From assembly GCA_028023455.1 (NCBI GenBank), contig JAQFVV010012395.1:3842001-3906000 (forward strand): DNA of 64,000 nucleotides, read 5' to 3'. Positions 33,124 to 45,530 of this stretch are shown here, piece after piece. The stretch comes from Epiperipatus broadwayi. Its lineage: Eukaryota; Onychophora; Udeonychophora; Euonychophora; Peripatidae. Below the pieces are notes generated by a model that did no database searches, was not told where the DNA came from, and saw only the letters and a list, made by a program, of their open reading frames with translations. The translations under genes and the position numbers were made by a program. How positions within the stretch are numbered: position 1 is the stretch's first letter; each line of letters begins with the position of its first letter.

Positions 33124-36119
33124 TGTAACAGTCAGAATCGTCTATCTCGCTAACACACTGCAGAATTCAAACCCCAGACATGAAACTGAACATTCTAGGA
33201 GGGGTTGCCTTCTAGATATACTAAGTTCGAATCTAAAGTCCAAATGTCACAGTGCCATCTACGTGATAACGCATCTGATGCCACTACAGTATAACCTTTG
33301 ACCGGTGCCTGGTGGTCAGGGAGAAACAAGACTCTTTACTAAAAGAAGCTTGGGTGGCTAATTAACATCTATGGATTTACAAAAGAAATGCAGAATATAT
33401 ATATATAGACTGAGACAGTGATAGGAATCAATAAAATAAGATATCAAATTTAGTTTTAAATAATTTCACAAAATTTATTTATATAAATTATATATATAAT
33501 GCCACTGTCTGCTTATATGAGACAGGGATGCATATTAAATAATTGTTGGCATTATATTCCAATAAATGACAAAAGGTTTTAAAGCAAAGTGATATATTCT
33601 ATTCCTCCGGCTAATAGCATTACGATAATGTGCTTGATGAGATAGGAATATGTGCGAGGTGCTTTGAGCAATTATACAAGTCTAAGAAAATATTTGAAAA
33701 TTAAGTGTTCTAAAATATTTATTGATTTCGAGAATAGCATGGACAAAAGCTTACTAAGCAACAAATGGGAATGTGATCAAAGCATTTATTCGATAATAAT
33801 AATAATAATAATAATACAGTTACATTGGGAGGTCAGTATTGCTGATAATGAATTTATTAAAGTTGGAGGGTGTGACACGTTTAAGTCACGGATGCTTTGT
33901 AAAATAAATATAAAATAAAACAATCATGGAATTTTTAGAATGATTACGGAGGGCATATCGCCACTAACCCGTAGGAAAGTATTTTATGAACAGCCAAAAC
34001 TTAGCGACTGTGTGACAATTGCGTTTAATTCCCAGGTGTGTCATTTGGGGACACACTTACCTGGAAATTGCAAAAAGGCGAAGAAAACGGCCTTAGCCAT
34101 GTAAAGAATCCTTGGAAAAATAAAACAAAGCGGTCTCAACAACCAATTCATTTACCAGCAATACGAGACTAGTGTATACAAAACATACTGAATGGGTTTT
34201 ACTTGGATTAAGAGAAATGTCCAATCAAATTCCCAGAAATTCATTTAAAAGGGTCCGCACATTCTCGACATCGATGATGAACTTTGTAATTAAAGTAGAA
34301 CATGGTAATTAAAATAGGAAAATGCATGCTTGCAGGTTTAAAAAGTAAGTATAGATTTATATACGCAATCATGCATTAAGGGACACATTTAACCATTGAC
34401 CTCGCACATACTCTTATATTAGATTAAAATCAATAACGTAGATTTTAAACTATGTGATTATATTATATTAAAGAAAAGAATCGCCCTCGAACGAGTGATT
34501 TGCAAGATAATAAAATTGGAAATTATTTTTTTAAAATATGCCTTAATAGCGGCGTCTTACTTTCAATAAAGGGAATAGTTCATTCGGTCAAAGACAATTC
34601 TGACACATTATCATAATAAAATAAAAGAAAGCTTTATAAATAGAAAATATTAACCCAAGGATAGAGCAAAACTGTTGATTATATTATATTAACACATTAA
34701 AGAAATACATAATGAAGTTACGTGAAATATAAGAAAAACAATTTTAAATAGCTATAGCATGTTAGTTATCACAAGAGCTCTTGGGTTAATTTAGGGTTAC
34801 CTCTGGAGAAGCATTTGGGTAGATTGATGGTCGGCAGGTTTTTATATAATTTAACAGCAAAATCTGGAAATGTTCATATTTTTGGCAGTAGCAGCAGTTC
34901 CGGGGTTCCTTATGTGATAGCTTCCGATGGTCTGGAGCAGCGGCCGGCTATTCCGAGGGGACATAGCCATCTTAACGCCTCTACTCTGTCATGTCAAGGT
35001 TAGCAAATTATTAGAATAGAACTCAGAATGATTTCTCTTAGAAACATTAGAATAAAAACTAGAGAACAAAAGAAAACCCTTCTTTTTATAGTAGACGTTA
35101 ACAATAGAACTGCCCTAGAGCATTACAAAAATATATCGGACTTATCAGCTGTAATTAAATCTATCTGAATGTCTAAAGGAATTCAACATTAATTAATTTC
35201 TTTTGTTAATTTCCCTGTCGACATTCGGATTACAAACTAGATTTAATTAAAAATTACTTTTATTAATTAAAGAAAACCTTAAGTGGACATCTGCTGTTTT
35301 TAGATAAACTTATATAACATTAACTAATTACAACATGAAATAATTAAACTATTGTCCCTCATTTATTTTAACAGAAATATTTGAAATAACTTTTATTAAA
35401 TTAAACGAAAATTATTTTACTTTTACATTGCAATATTTGAAACTATTTACTAAACGAATATTTAATTTCCAATTTTTTCTTCACTATTGATAACTATGTA
35501 ATATTAAATACGCTTAACGTATATAGTGAAATTAAAATTCAACGATTATATTAATATTTCTTAAGGCTAAGCGCTTTCAGAGCTTACACTCATATTCATA
35601 GCCTTTTAACGTTAAAAGGCTATGAATATGAGTGTAAGCTCTGAAAGCGCTTAGCCTTAAGAAATATTAATATAATCGTTGAATTTTAATTTCACTATAT
35701 ACGTTAAGCGTATTTAATATTAAACGAATATTTACTAAATGAATTTTATTTTAAATCAAAATATATTACGATGGTAATATATATTTGTAAATAGATTCAA
35801 CAAAATAACTTTAACAATCTATAATTTTGATATGTTTTAAAATGCGTATCATAGTGTGTGCACAATTACGACTTATATAACCTACTTTTTAATAAATCAA
35901 AATTATGTGAACATATACATAATATTTTACTTTATTTGGGAATGAGTTCTATATATAATACGAGCATTGTACTCATGGTTTAAAATTAGGTGGGATTTTC
36001 GGTATATAAGCGTATTGCAGACACACTATGATAGATTGGGGTTCAAACTAAGGTATGAGGGTAGGAAATAGGTGAGAAAAGGTGAAACGAAGATCTGCAA
36101 AGCAGACCTTACTGTTTCA
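33124..36119. repeat. Right LTR (2996 bp) with a 266-bp insertion
   Basis: It matches the left LTR base for base, with a few percent difference, except for an extra 266 bp near 35455-35730 holding the exact palindrome at 35499-35722. The word 'taaacgaatattta' occurs on both sides of the extra segment and once in the left LTR, so the extra DNA was gained here after or during duplication of the LTR. Confidence 0.75.
35499..35722. repeat. Exact 224-bp palindrome, no spacer
   Basis: Bases 35499-35610 and 35611-35722 are perfect reverse complements over 112 bp, checked block by block, with 'ttaacgttaa' at the centre. Left of it lie 32 bp (about 35467-35498) that are absent from the other LTR. The 14-bp word 'taaacgaatattta' flanks the insert. 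It could be a snap-back or template-switch product, a foldback insertion, or an assembly or library artefact. Confidence 0.9.
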
Positions 36120-36212
36120 ATATGAAGTCATGTAAATTTTTAAATACAATAATTTTTTTTTGTAGTTTTGAACCTGTTGTAATAAATTTTGTGCAAGTAT
36201 ATAAAGTCTACA

Positions 36213-36470
36213 TGTTATTGGACAAACATTTTAGCTAAGATTTAACAAAGAATCACTATGATTGGTAGTTCCAGGATGATATCACATTTTCTGAAATGAT
36301 GCCGAGTGACATCAATTTAGAAAATATGATCACCTGCAAATTGATCTTCTTTTACAAGGTTCTTCCAATAATTATTAATATGTAACAAGCTAGAGATGAT
36401 AGGGTCCCATGATAAAATAAATAGGTTACACAAATATATTAATTTAAAACTGCTTATCTACTTTAGTGCA
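36213..36470. repeat. Diverged repeat shared with 26900-27110
   Basis: It lies just outside the right end of the long-LTR element, while its partner lies just outside the left end, in the same orientation. The pair is much more diverged than the LTRs, so the duplication predates the insertion. Confidence 0.5.
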
Positions 36471-38133
36471 AATACTGTTTATATGAATGGTTTTATTGGG
36501 GGGAAGGGGTTATAGTTAATATTCACATTATTACCATGTATCATATCTTTTTTATATTATAGTCAAGACTATTCTGACAGAGTTTGATGTATGTACCACA
36601 CAATTATAAGCACTAACCCTCAGAGGCATAGATCTTGGCTCATATACGATTGGAGACTTTTTAAACCATACTTTCAATCTTTTTTTCATCAGTGTAATAA
36701 AAATAAAGGTAACCAAAGACAAAATTTTTATCCTCAAGTTTGCAAAGAGACAAAATAGGCAAAGATTTTTATGATTTTATGACTTTAAAATCATCATCAG
36801 TTGGCATTCTATTTTTTAAACTTTTGACAGATTAAAATTCTTTTGGATAAATAAATGTTTATTATTGGGCTATCATATGAGTTTTGCATAAAAGAAATGA
36901 TACATAACACAAATTATTTTTGATTATATTCACTTGATATTGAATAATCAAAATATGATTGACTTGCAATTATACAAATTTACAATATAAACCTTATTTC
37001 CTTCCCATTAAAAATGCTTAAATTGTTGCTGACATCAGCATCATAGCGTTATATTTAGTGTTTAATGTGGGCAATCCCCTGATTTGAAATTTAAGTTTGG
37101 AGCAGATGTATAAATGTTTTTCAGATATCTAAAGAGTTTCTGAATAATGAATGTTTTGGCCGCTGATTACTAGCTATAAAATGACTTTTTATGCTGGTTT
37201 AAGGCTATTTCAATTTTACTTTTTGGTAACAATAATTCTAGCTGTGACACTTTTTAATACTCTGGTGCCTTTTTATATAAAAATCTATTTTAATTATTTT
37301 TATTAACTATTAACAGAAGAATACTACTATTGCTTATATTAGGAAATATTATGATTTTTATATATGATAATGTCCTCATTACATATTAAATAGGAAACTA
37401 TTTTACAGATTTAAAAAGAAAAGAATATATTCTTTTAAAACCCAGTTCCACATCACAGATGTGTGTTTAAATATGCACCAATGGCAAATGCTGGAATATT
37501 ATGATCAAACATCATATCCTTTCTATTTTCTAGCTATTTTCAATTACATATTTCATGCAAAGATGAATTAAATACAGCCATTATCATTAGAACTATGAAA
37601 TGTACATTTTAAAGCAAAATCAATAACAAAAATATTCTGATCTTTCATATATATCAAGATACCCACAAATTCATCCCTACTGAAATGTGTTAGTAATTGG
37701 CAAAATATTAAGTTTCTGTGATTATCTGGTCAATGCAAATTTGGATAATTCATTTCAAAATTTATGAAGATTTCAGCTTCATAACATACTATTCTTATAT
37801 AACCTTGATATTGTTCTAATGGTGAAAACTTCATCTTAAGAAAGATCCATCTTATCAGCAGTATAAATTTTTTTTTTAAATGCAATTAACTATAATACTT
37901 CTTGAAACATCGAGGATTCTAATTCAAACTTTATCTGGTATAACACCTCACATTGCTACCCACACCATAAAACTTGGGTCATTTAAAATGTCAGGTGTTA
38001 ATACTAGCTATTAATTCTTCTATTATAAATTTAGATTATTCATCAAAGGCTTTAAATTATGCAAATCTGACAATAAATCACTTACACATTTTATGTAAAT
38101 AAATCATTTTTTATAGCGCGATGTTTGTAAACT

Positions 38134-38258
38134 GTAATATTTAACACAGCATTACGCTGTTGCACATGCGCTTTGAATATTTTAACTAGTATTCATTCAT
38201 TTATAGTTAAAATCTTCAAAGCACATGTGCAACAGCATAATGCTGTGTTAAATATTAC
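38134..38258. repeat. Hairpin with 53-bp inverted arms
   Basis: The arms are 38134-38186 and 38206-38258 with a 19-bp spacer. They pair with only a few mismatches (for example 'gtaatatttaacacagcatt' against its reverse complement at the right end, and 'gttgcacatgcgctttga' against 'tcaaagcacatgtgcaac'). It has no coding content. A MITE or foldback remnant is likely. Confidence 0.8.
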
Positions 38259-41200
38259 ACATTTTATGAATTATTGTTTCCTTCATCAATAGTATACGAC
38301 TTTCCTTAATTCCATCAAATTGAAAATTTTCCAATATTCTTTTCACAGATATCACAAAGTTGAATAAAAAAATTAACAGCAGCACTTACAGTACTTAGAT
38401 TCACACAGAATTCTAAATATTTTCAAATTTTTCAGAATCCATGTTATGAATTCATTACCATAATTAATGCTCACTATGATCTATTTTATGCACCAAAGGC
38501 TGTCATACCAACTTTGATATCAAAGCCAGTTCATATCTTGGGGAACTTCTATCAAAACAAATATGGTCTAAAGAAGAAAGATTTTTATTTTTTTTAAACT
38601 AGCATTTTTTTGATATATATAGAAAAATACAGTCTTTTTTAATAAATAGCTTATTGCATAGCAAAGGTCTCTCCAACAAATTCTCACAGAACAACACTGA
38701 AAGAGATGTACTATTTACTTGACTGGTGATGAAGGTTTGAATATCTTCCACCCTTATTTTAAACTCTAGCTAAAGATATGTAGATACCCATTTACTGACC
38801 AAGGTTGGATGATTAGCTTGTATCTCTTGATTTTTTTTTTACTTATACCAAATTCAAACCTGAGAGCAAAGGAGTGGCAAAAAGATACTTCTCTACCACA
38901 AAGCTCTTCATAAAAATAAATACAGAAATATATTTCATAGTATAAAAATTGTTGTGTTAAAAAAAAATAAAAACACTGTAAATAAGAGAAAGCAAAAAAG
39001 TTATATATATCTGAATAACATATTTAATTTTGAAAGTAAACATTAATTAGATAAACGAATCATATAATAAAAATAATAATTGAATAGCTTTATTGCTCAT
39101 AAATTTATTAAGAAATATTTGGCACTGGAAGAGATAAACTAAGACATGATCTGTAGACCTCAAGCATCAGAATTTTTCACTCTATTACTATAGCAAATCA
39201 TCTTATAAAATCATCAGATAACGTACTCAATATTGTTTAGAATAATAAGGGCTTCTAATAATGTCTTACGTGTCATTTGTAAATGATTATTTGTTCTACA
39301 ATTCTGCAGTACTATGAGTATGTATTCAAGCTTCAACCAATCACAGCTTCCTTAATGGGTCAAAGATAAGAGTTAGTCAAAAGATGAATCCTTATATGCA
39401 TGGTAGTGCATTATTCAATTGGAAATAACTGCAAATTGCCACTCAGAAAAAAACCCAACCCATGCTGCAAAATTTCATATCATCAAGCCATCAACATGAT
39501 GAAAATGTGGTTAATTTAGCAGATCATAAAAAAATACCCATAATCATTGCTGCTTGATTTGAAGTCAGCAAGATAACACCACTCTTTAATTTACTCTTTG
39601 GTTCATCATCCTAGTTATAAAATAATGGCAAATGCTCTCTGTAATAAAAGTGGCTCAACCAGTATCTGCTGAATAAATCCACCTGAGATGACAATACCAA
39701 TCTCATTACGATGATTGCTGATGCATTCTTAACAACACTTTTATAATATATATATACACCTATTCTCATATTCTAATGTACATTCAATGCAATGATCAAC
39801 GAATTGTAAAAATTGTTTTCTGAAACATTCATATTATTTTTGGATATGCTATAACATTAAAGTCTCTGATGCATTTATTAATATACTTTTCTTGAACTTT
39901 GTACTTATTTCATTTGCAACTATGTATGATTAATTATAAACTTAGTGATTCTCATTTCTTATTTAAAGGTTAATTCTGAAGAATTGCATAATGCCATGTA
40001 ATTTCCTTCCAGTGGGACAAATTTTACATTAAAGTATACTATGTCTATTTCTAAATGCTTACAGATGGAACTCATAAATGAATGAAAATACCAAAACAAT
40101 ACAGATAAAACATTAAAAACAAACATACATAATAGAATATTATTCTATTATCTTTAGCGAATGTTCAATTTTAATTATATAGAAATACAAAATAAGTTCT
40201 AATAAAATATGTATTGCAAAAAATAGTCATCCTGTTTAGTAAATGACTATATCACTGTCTCCATTAAGATCTTTACCTATAGATGTCATGAGAAAAAAGA
40301 TTAGCAGAGACTGTAGTTTGAAGTTAAATTATTTCACAGCAATCTCAAATTCATATAATATTTCACTCTTGAGTTTTTTTACTATTCATTTAGTATTTAT
40401 CTAATTCTATCAATATACAAGCTTGGTTAATTAAATATTGTAACATAGAATCGATAATTTGTTTCATAAAGTTGAGTTTAAATTTCGCTTATATTTAATG
40501 CCATTTTAATAAGTCACCTCTAAAATTTTATGGAGAAAAATACTAATTGTCATAAAATAGATAACTTGGAACCAAGATTTGAAAAATAAAGCATTGGATA
40601 TAGAAAATTAATGATATAGTGGGGCCATGACATGTGCGTTATCAATATACACTACTTCAATTATAAGCTATCCAAAGTGTGTGTGTGTATATATATAATA
40701 TAACGAAAAATTAAAATTCATAAATGTAATAAATTTTATCAATGGCTAATTTTTCATTTTTGAAAGACATTCACAATCCTGTTTATTAACATTTCTGTGG
40801 GCTACATTGAAAACACATACATTTTAGTCTTTCTTTTTTAATCCTTCTAAAAGTTTGATATAGTGCATTATTTTATGCAATAAAATATTTTCTAAAAATA
40901 AAACTAGAAGTTTTGTGAAGTTTAAAAAAATTTGTAAAATATTTTTTTATATAGCACCAAAAAGCTTAATGTGAAGAAGGGTTTATCTGAGAATCTGAAA
41001 TGGGTAATAGCATGTAAGGATGACTGTATAGATTCAGAAGTCAATACAGACTTTAAATTATCGTAAGTAGAGAGACTAGTTCACTCATGAAACTGCTATT
41101 TCATTTTCAAAGGTAAAAAAAAAAATGTTTTTTTTAAGAAAAACAATATTGTCCAGAATGTATTTAATTATGATTAAATTCTGACACTTTGTTTTATTTT

Positions 41201-41626
41201 TTGAATAGATGTCAATGAGGGAAGACCACACAATATATACATAAATGTGCTTTTTCAATTTATTATTAATAATTATATATATATTTTTTTAAAATGTTAT
41301 AATTTTTCTAAATGCATATTGTACAAGTAAAAAAGTGCCTATGCTATATATACATGTGCGTGTTGAAAAGTATTATACACTACAGTACATCAAATATGTA
41401 ATGCATTATAATCAAAGTTCATTAATAAAAGGTGAGTTATTATCCAATGATATACATAGCTCCAATATGTCATCAAAGAATAATGATGATACCCATATTT
41501 TAATAAATGATGTTTACAGAATTTGCACAGGTGATGAAGATATTATTTTAAAACCAGTACTGTATGCCCTACACTTTTAAAATGTATAATCCAGAATTTG
41601 CTATTATGTACATGTTATTTTTATAA

Positions 41627-42152
41627 AAACAGGCAAAATTCTCCATACGGTAGTGCCATTCAATGCAAGCCAGAGTAATCAATGGATGCCAGAAGATTGT
41701 GCATAAAATCCCTATCTAATGCCTACTCATCCAATATCACCAGTGTAGTTTCTGGCTTGTGGCCTTTGTCTGTGAGGAGTCTTGGATCTGAGAGCACTGC
41801 ACCTAGATCTAAGGATCTAATGCAACCCTCCAACAGCAGATAAAGGTGCAGTGCTCTCAGATCCAAGACTCCTCACTGACAAAGGTGCAGTGCTCTCAGA
41901 TCCAAGGCTCCTCACTGACAAAGGTGCAGTGCTCTCAGATCCAAGACTCCTCACTGACAAAGGCCACAAACCAGAAACTAGTCTGAGAATATTGGCTGAG
42001 TAGGTACTAGATAGGGATTTTATGTACAAGCCTTCTGGCATCCATTGATTACTCTGGATTGCACTAAGTGGGACTACAATATGGAGAGTTTTGCCTGTTT
42101 TAATAATAGCTATGAGAAAGCATAAGAAATGGTGATCATGTGATGTTAAGTG
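41627..42152 (-). mobile_element. Foldback-family element with 13-bp target duplication
   Basis: Read on the minus strand it begins with the family leader ('cttaacatcacatgatcacc') and ends 'gagaattttgcctgttt'. Perfect direct repeats 'gttatttttataa' flank it at 41614-41626 and 42153-42165. The arms (about 41630-41815 and 41842-42110) fold back with a short centre. The right arm contains three 39-bp tandem copies (41842-41958). A 74-codon minus ORF here only reflects this repeat. Confidence 0.8.
41842..41958. repeat. 39-bp tandem repeat, three copies
   Basis: Units start at 41842, 41881 and 41920, each 'aaaggtgcagtgctctcaga' then 'tccaag(a/g)ctcctcactgac'. They differ at one base. In the other foldback copies this stretch is present once, so the expansion is specific to this copy. 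Confidence 0.9.
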
Positions 42153-42165
42153 GTTATTTTTATAA

Positions 42166-44000
42166 TGAGCTCATAAAGAAAACCTAAATATTCTCATAAT
42201 TTAGCTGTTGTAATATTCATTGGCATCATAATGGCCAAAATATCTGACACCAGAGAACAAAATATGAATGATTTATAGCCCTGTGATTAGTATTTCTAAA
42301 CTCATATTAAATGGTTATAAATGATTGTAGATATGATTTCTTCCTAAACCATTGTACTGAAATATGGAAGGAAATTCACAAAATTATATCTTGAAGAAAA
42401 TTGAATGATGATTTAATTTTAATATTAGTTGCTTGGGATTTAAGTGTCATTTGAAAACAAAGCAGTAGACTAATTATAATCATGCCAATTAATTGTCCAA
42501 ACTGAAAATCTTTTCTTCTTTTTTATTTCTTTTTGGAATTGATTCAAAATCTTTAGTTCTTACATTCATTACTTGGATAAAATCAAGGAAAGAATATTAC
42601 CAATAATGATAAAAGCAAAACAATTTTTTTAAAAAAAAAGTTGCAGAGAGATACCAAAATAATCATTTTCTAAAATTAATGAATTTCTTTCAGAATATTC
42701 AGCCATTGATTGTGGTCATACTAGCATAATCATATTTTTTTGTAATTCATTTATATTCTTTAATGCTACTTTTCTTAATCATGACCTGATCTAATACTGA
42801 TACGCTTGTTGTTCAATTAGATACTCATTTAAGCATTCAATAATATTAATCATTATTGGGGGGGGGGGTAAAGTAAAACTTTCAAGATTAAAGCCTGCAA
42901 GTCACTTTCTTATCGCACACAACTCTTAATGTTAACTTTTATCCAACCTGCTGAAATATTCTTACTTTGATGCCCCATAAGCTTCAATCATAAATAATTA
43001 ATTTCAGATATTATCACCATTCCTTCTTCAAATTCTTTAAACTAATCTCTGAAAAATTCTACATTAGACATAAAATTGCTCCTTTATTTATATTCACAAA
43101 TAATTTCTGGCTTCAAAACAAGTATGTTCTAAATATCAACCTCTGACATATTCCAACTGTGACAAGCAGTGACTCACAAATATTTATCTTAATCTTACAT
43201 TTTTGATATTCTTGGATTTACCCTAAATAATCTCAATAATTTTCTGTTACCATTTCTGAAAACAATGGGAAGTTATATAACCATAAGATTATTACAAGAG
43301 TCATTCAATTCAGTAACTCTCAATAATAATTAGGAGAAATGCACTTATTCCTAGTTTTCTATACATGACACCAAACTGATTTTTCTTTATCTTTTTTGTT
43401 CTTTAATATTTACAGTTCTTTTCCATAATTTCACAATGTGGAAAATATAATACTGGAGTCTCAGTAAATAGGTTGTATATTGAGATCCATATGAAAGCTG
43501 GATGTATATTGTTTGTATTAAGTCAAAGAAAATGCAATCGTTTGTAATTTGCTTTTGGTTATATTTTTTCACTTACTGATACATATCTGTATTTATTATT
43601 TGGAAAACCATAATTTTATTCTCTCCTGGATAATCACAAAATATCTGTGTTGAAAGCAAATTTAAAAGTAGAGCACTACAAAATCAAATACAATATATTG
43701 GTTGTGGTTATTTCACCAATCTAATACCAAACTAACCTAAAGTTGTACCCAAGCAATAAGATCCAAGTAATCTGTAGTACTCTATATATTGCTTTTGGAA
43801 TTTAAAAGATATTTTGCAACAATAAATGTATCTTTTCATTGATTCTTTCTCCCTTTCTAATTATTCTATATCTTTGTCAATAATCTTAAGGCAGACACAC
43901 TCTCTCATAATCCTTCATGATTGGCTCTGAGAGTACATTATTAATCCAAATACTAACCATTTAAAAAAATACTACTGCAATTTAAAGAATGCATATCTTT
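42166..44000. other. AT-rich noncoding DNA
   Basis: I see no supported gene. There is a G run at 42860-42869 and no recognisable repeat boundaries. Confidence 0.5.
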
Positions 44001-45530
44001 ATCAAAAGTTATAGATATATATTTTATATTACACCGCATTTTTTATTGATAATTAATATTAATCCGGATTCATCTGACTGCTTATACAGATGTATGTGCA
44101 ATTAATTAAAGCAGGAAAGTTTGTCGTCTCTACACACTTCGCATAGACTTAAAAGTCCATATTGTCTAAAAGTTAAATCATACAAAAAATCAAGAATGTA
44201 GATTTTTTTTGGTTTAACAACTTTATCGAATTAATTAAAGCTATTTTTCAACTATTATAATACAATATCTTTTACTCTTTTTTTGGCCGGGTCAAATTAA
44301 CCTAAAAATAAAACTTTTACTATTTTTCAATCAATTTTAAAGATGATTGATTTAATATGGCGCAAATTTCAATAAAATTTAAACGTAAGTTTTACACTAC
44401 TTAAACTGGAATATCCGAGTTAAATTAATTTAAAAATAAACTTTTAAATTAACCCATCTCTTATGATCGTTGAAATGATTTATTAAACTACTCGTAAATT
44501 AAAAAAAAAAAACGAACTAATTTTTTTATACAACTTAAACTATAATTAAGATTGTTAATAGTAGATTTGTTAAACTTATTAACAAACGGAATGCAGAATT
44601 GCGAATCTATTTTTAAAAACTATCTTACTGCTAGCATTTCCTGTTTCGTTCTACACAGTGCTGCTCCCTAGAAAATACAGCCGCTACAGCTGAAAGAATA
44701 TGCAAATGAGGGATAGAAGAGATTTAGGGCAAAGGTTGAGTAATTATAGTACAGTAATTATTAATATTTGTATTATTATTATAAAATAACGCCAGTGGAT
44801 AACAATCTAATTTACTCTTTTTTTTTTTATAAATAACAAATAAAAACTATCCCATTATTTATTACAACTTGGATCTAACTAAATAAAAGTATGAAGAAAT
44901 TATTTTAAGTTTTATAAGTTAATGAAAATATTTCTTATATTTTAAAAGTAATATTTCTCTCTCTCTCTCTCTTTTTTATAGCATTTCTTTGTTATTTAAA
45001 ATACATTTAATTAAACAAAAAAAAAAAATGGGGCGACCTCAAACAGCAGTAGAAAAAAAAGTTGGAAGTACTTTAGTCTAGAAGTAATTAAAGTAATTAA
45101 TAATCGGTACTTACGCAACCACTCCACTGGTAGTTGGTAAAATTAAAACATTATATTGTACGGAAGGAAGTTAAGTACCAACTTGCATCATCAGGTAGAA
45201 AATTGCAACTCCGGATTTTAAAAAAAAGAGAGAAAATAAAAAGTTGGAGAGATAGCGTCTCGTCTCCAATCGCAAAGACTTGGGCATGCGTCGGCTAATA
45301 TTAGCTCGCTTGTTCAAGCCTTCTCTTTTTATAGTTATCTTATTCTGGATGTTATTAATAATTAAATCCGTCTGTTTGAAGATTGATAGAAGAATGGAGG
45401 TTATAAAAGTTAAAATATTTGCTGGAAAAAAAAGAAAAAAAACAATAATAGTATTTTTAATAAAAATGTAAACATCTGATGGGTGGAAAAATATTTTTCC
45501 TTTAAGAAAACTGTCGTGGTATATATATAT
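44001..45530. other. CpG-richer region with possible promoter/first exon
   Basis: Around 44580-45320 the density of CG dinucleotides and GC-containing words rises relative to both sides ('cagccgctacagctg', 'gcgacctc', 'gagatagcgtctcgtctcc'). It contains a CT-dinucleotide tract near 44956. The ORF at 45286-45471 is treated below. This may be a 5' end of a host gene or an unrecognised insertion. Confidence 0.35.
45286..45471 (+). CDS. Possible N-terminal exon of a type II membrane protein
   Basis: From the ATG at 45286 the frame reads M-R-R-L-I-L-A-R-L-F-K followed by a hydrophobic stretch of about 18 residues ('SLFIVILFWMLLIIKSV') and then a basic tail. A short basic N-terminus plus one membrane anchor is the layout of Golgi glycosyltransferases and similar proteins. 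No catalytic domain follows within the window, and I see no strong splice donor before the stop. It lies in a CpG-richer patch. It is quite possibly a chance ORF. Confidence 0.2.
   Translation: MRRLILARLFKPSLFIVILFWMLLIIKSVCLKIDRRMEVIKVKIFAGKKRKKTIIVFLIKM

Larger units (their letters stand above)
27894..36119. mobile_element. LTR retroelement with very long LTRs and no recognisable pol
   Basis: Two direct repeats, 27894-30623 and 33124-36119, are about 97% alike by eye. Each begins 'tgtaacag' and ends 'ctgtttca' (TG...CA with short inverted ends). The whole is flanked by 'atat' at 27890-27893 and 36120-36123, a 4-bp target duplication in the Ty3/gypsy range. The 2.5-kb interior (30624-33123) carries only a broken gag-like frame on the minus strand. 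I see no protease, reverse transcriptase or integrase, so it would depend on another element. Orientation is uncertain: the interior frame is on the minus strand, but no primer binding site directly abuts either LTR. It resembles the LARD type known in plants. Confidence 0.75.
36120..41613. other. Decayed AT-rich DNA, possible hAT remnants
   Basis: No intact gene. The minus strand near 38250-38460 gives a broken frame with 'VISVKRILENFQF' that weakly recalls the hAT C-terminal dimerisation block (A-S-x-E-R-x-F-S-x-x), so an old hAT of the DUF4371/ZMYM1 sort may lie here. The repeat at 36213-36470 and the hairpin at 38134-38258 are listed apart. The 81-codon ORF at 41335-41580 has no known motif. 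Confidence 0.3.

Noticed and set aside
36500-38600. A definite second hAT transposase
   Set aside because: Only a short, stop-riddled stretch near 38300 recalls the C-terminal block. The similarity is too weak to list as a gene.
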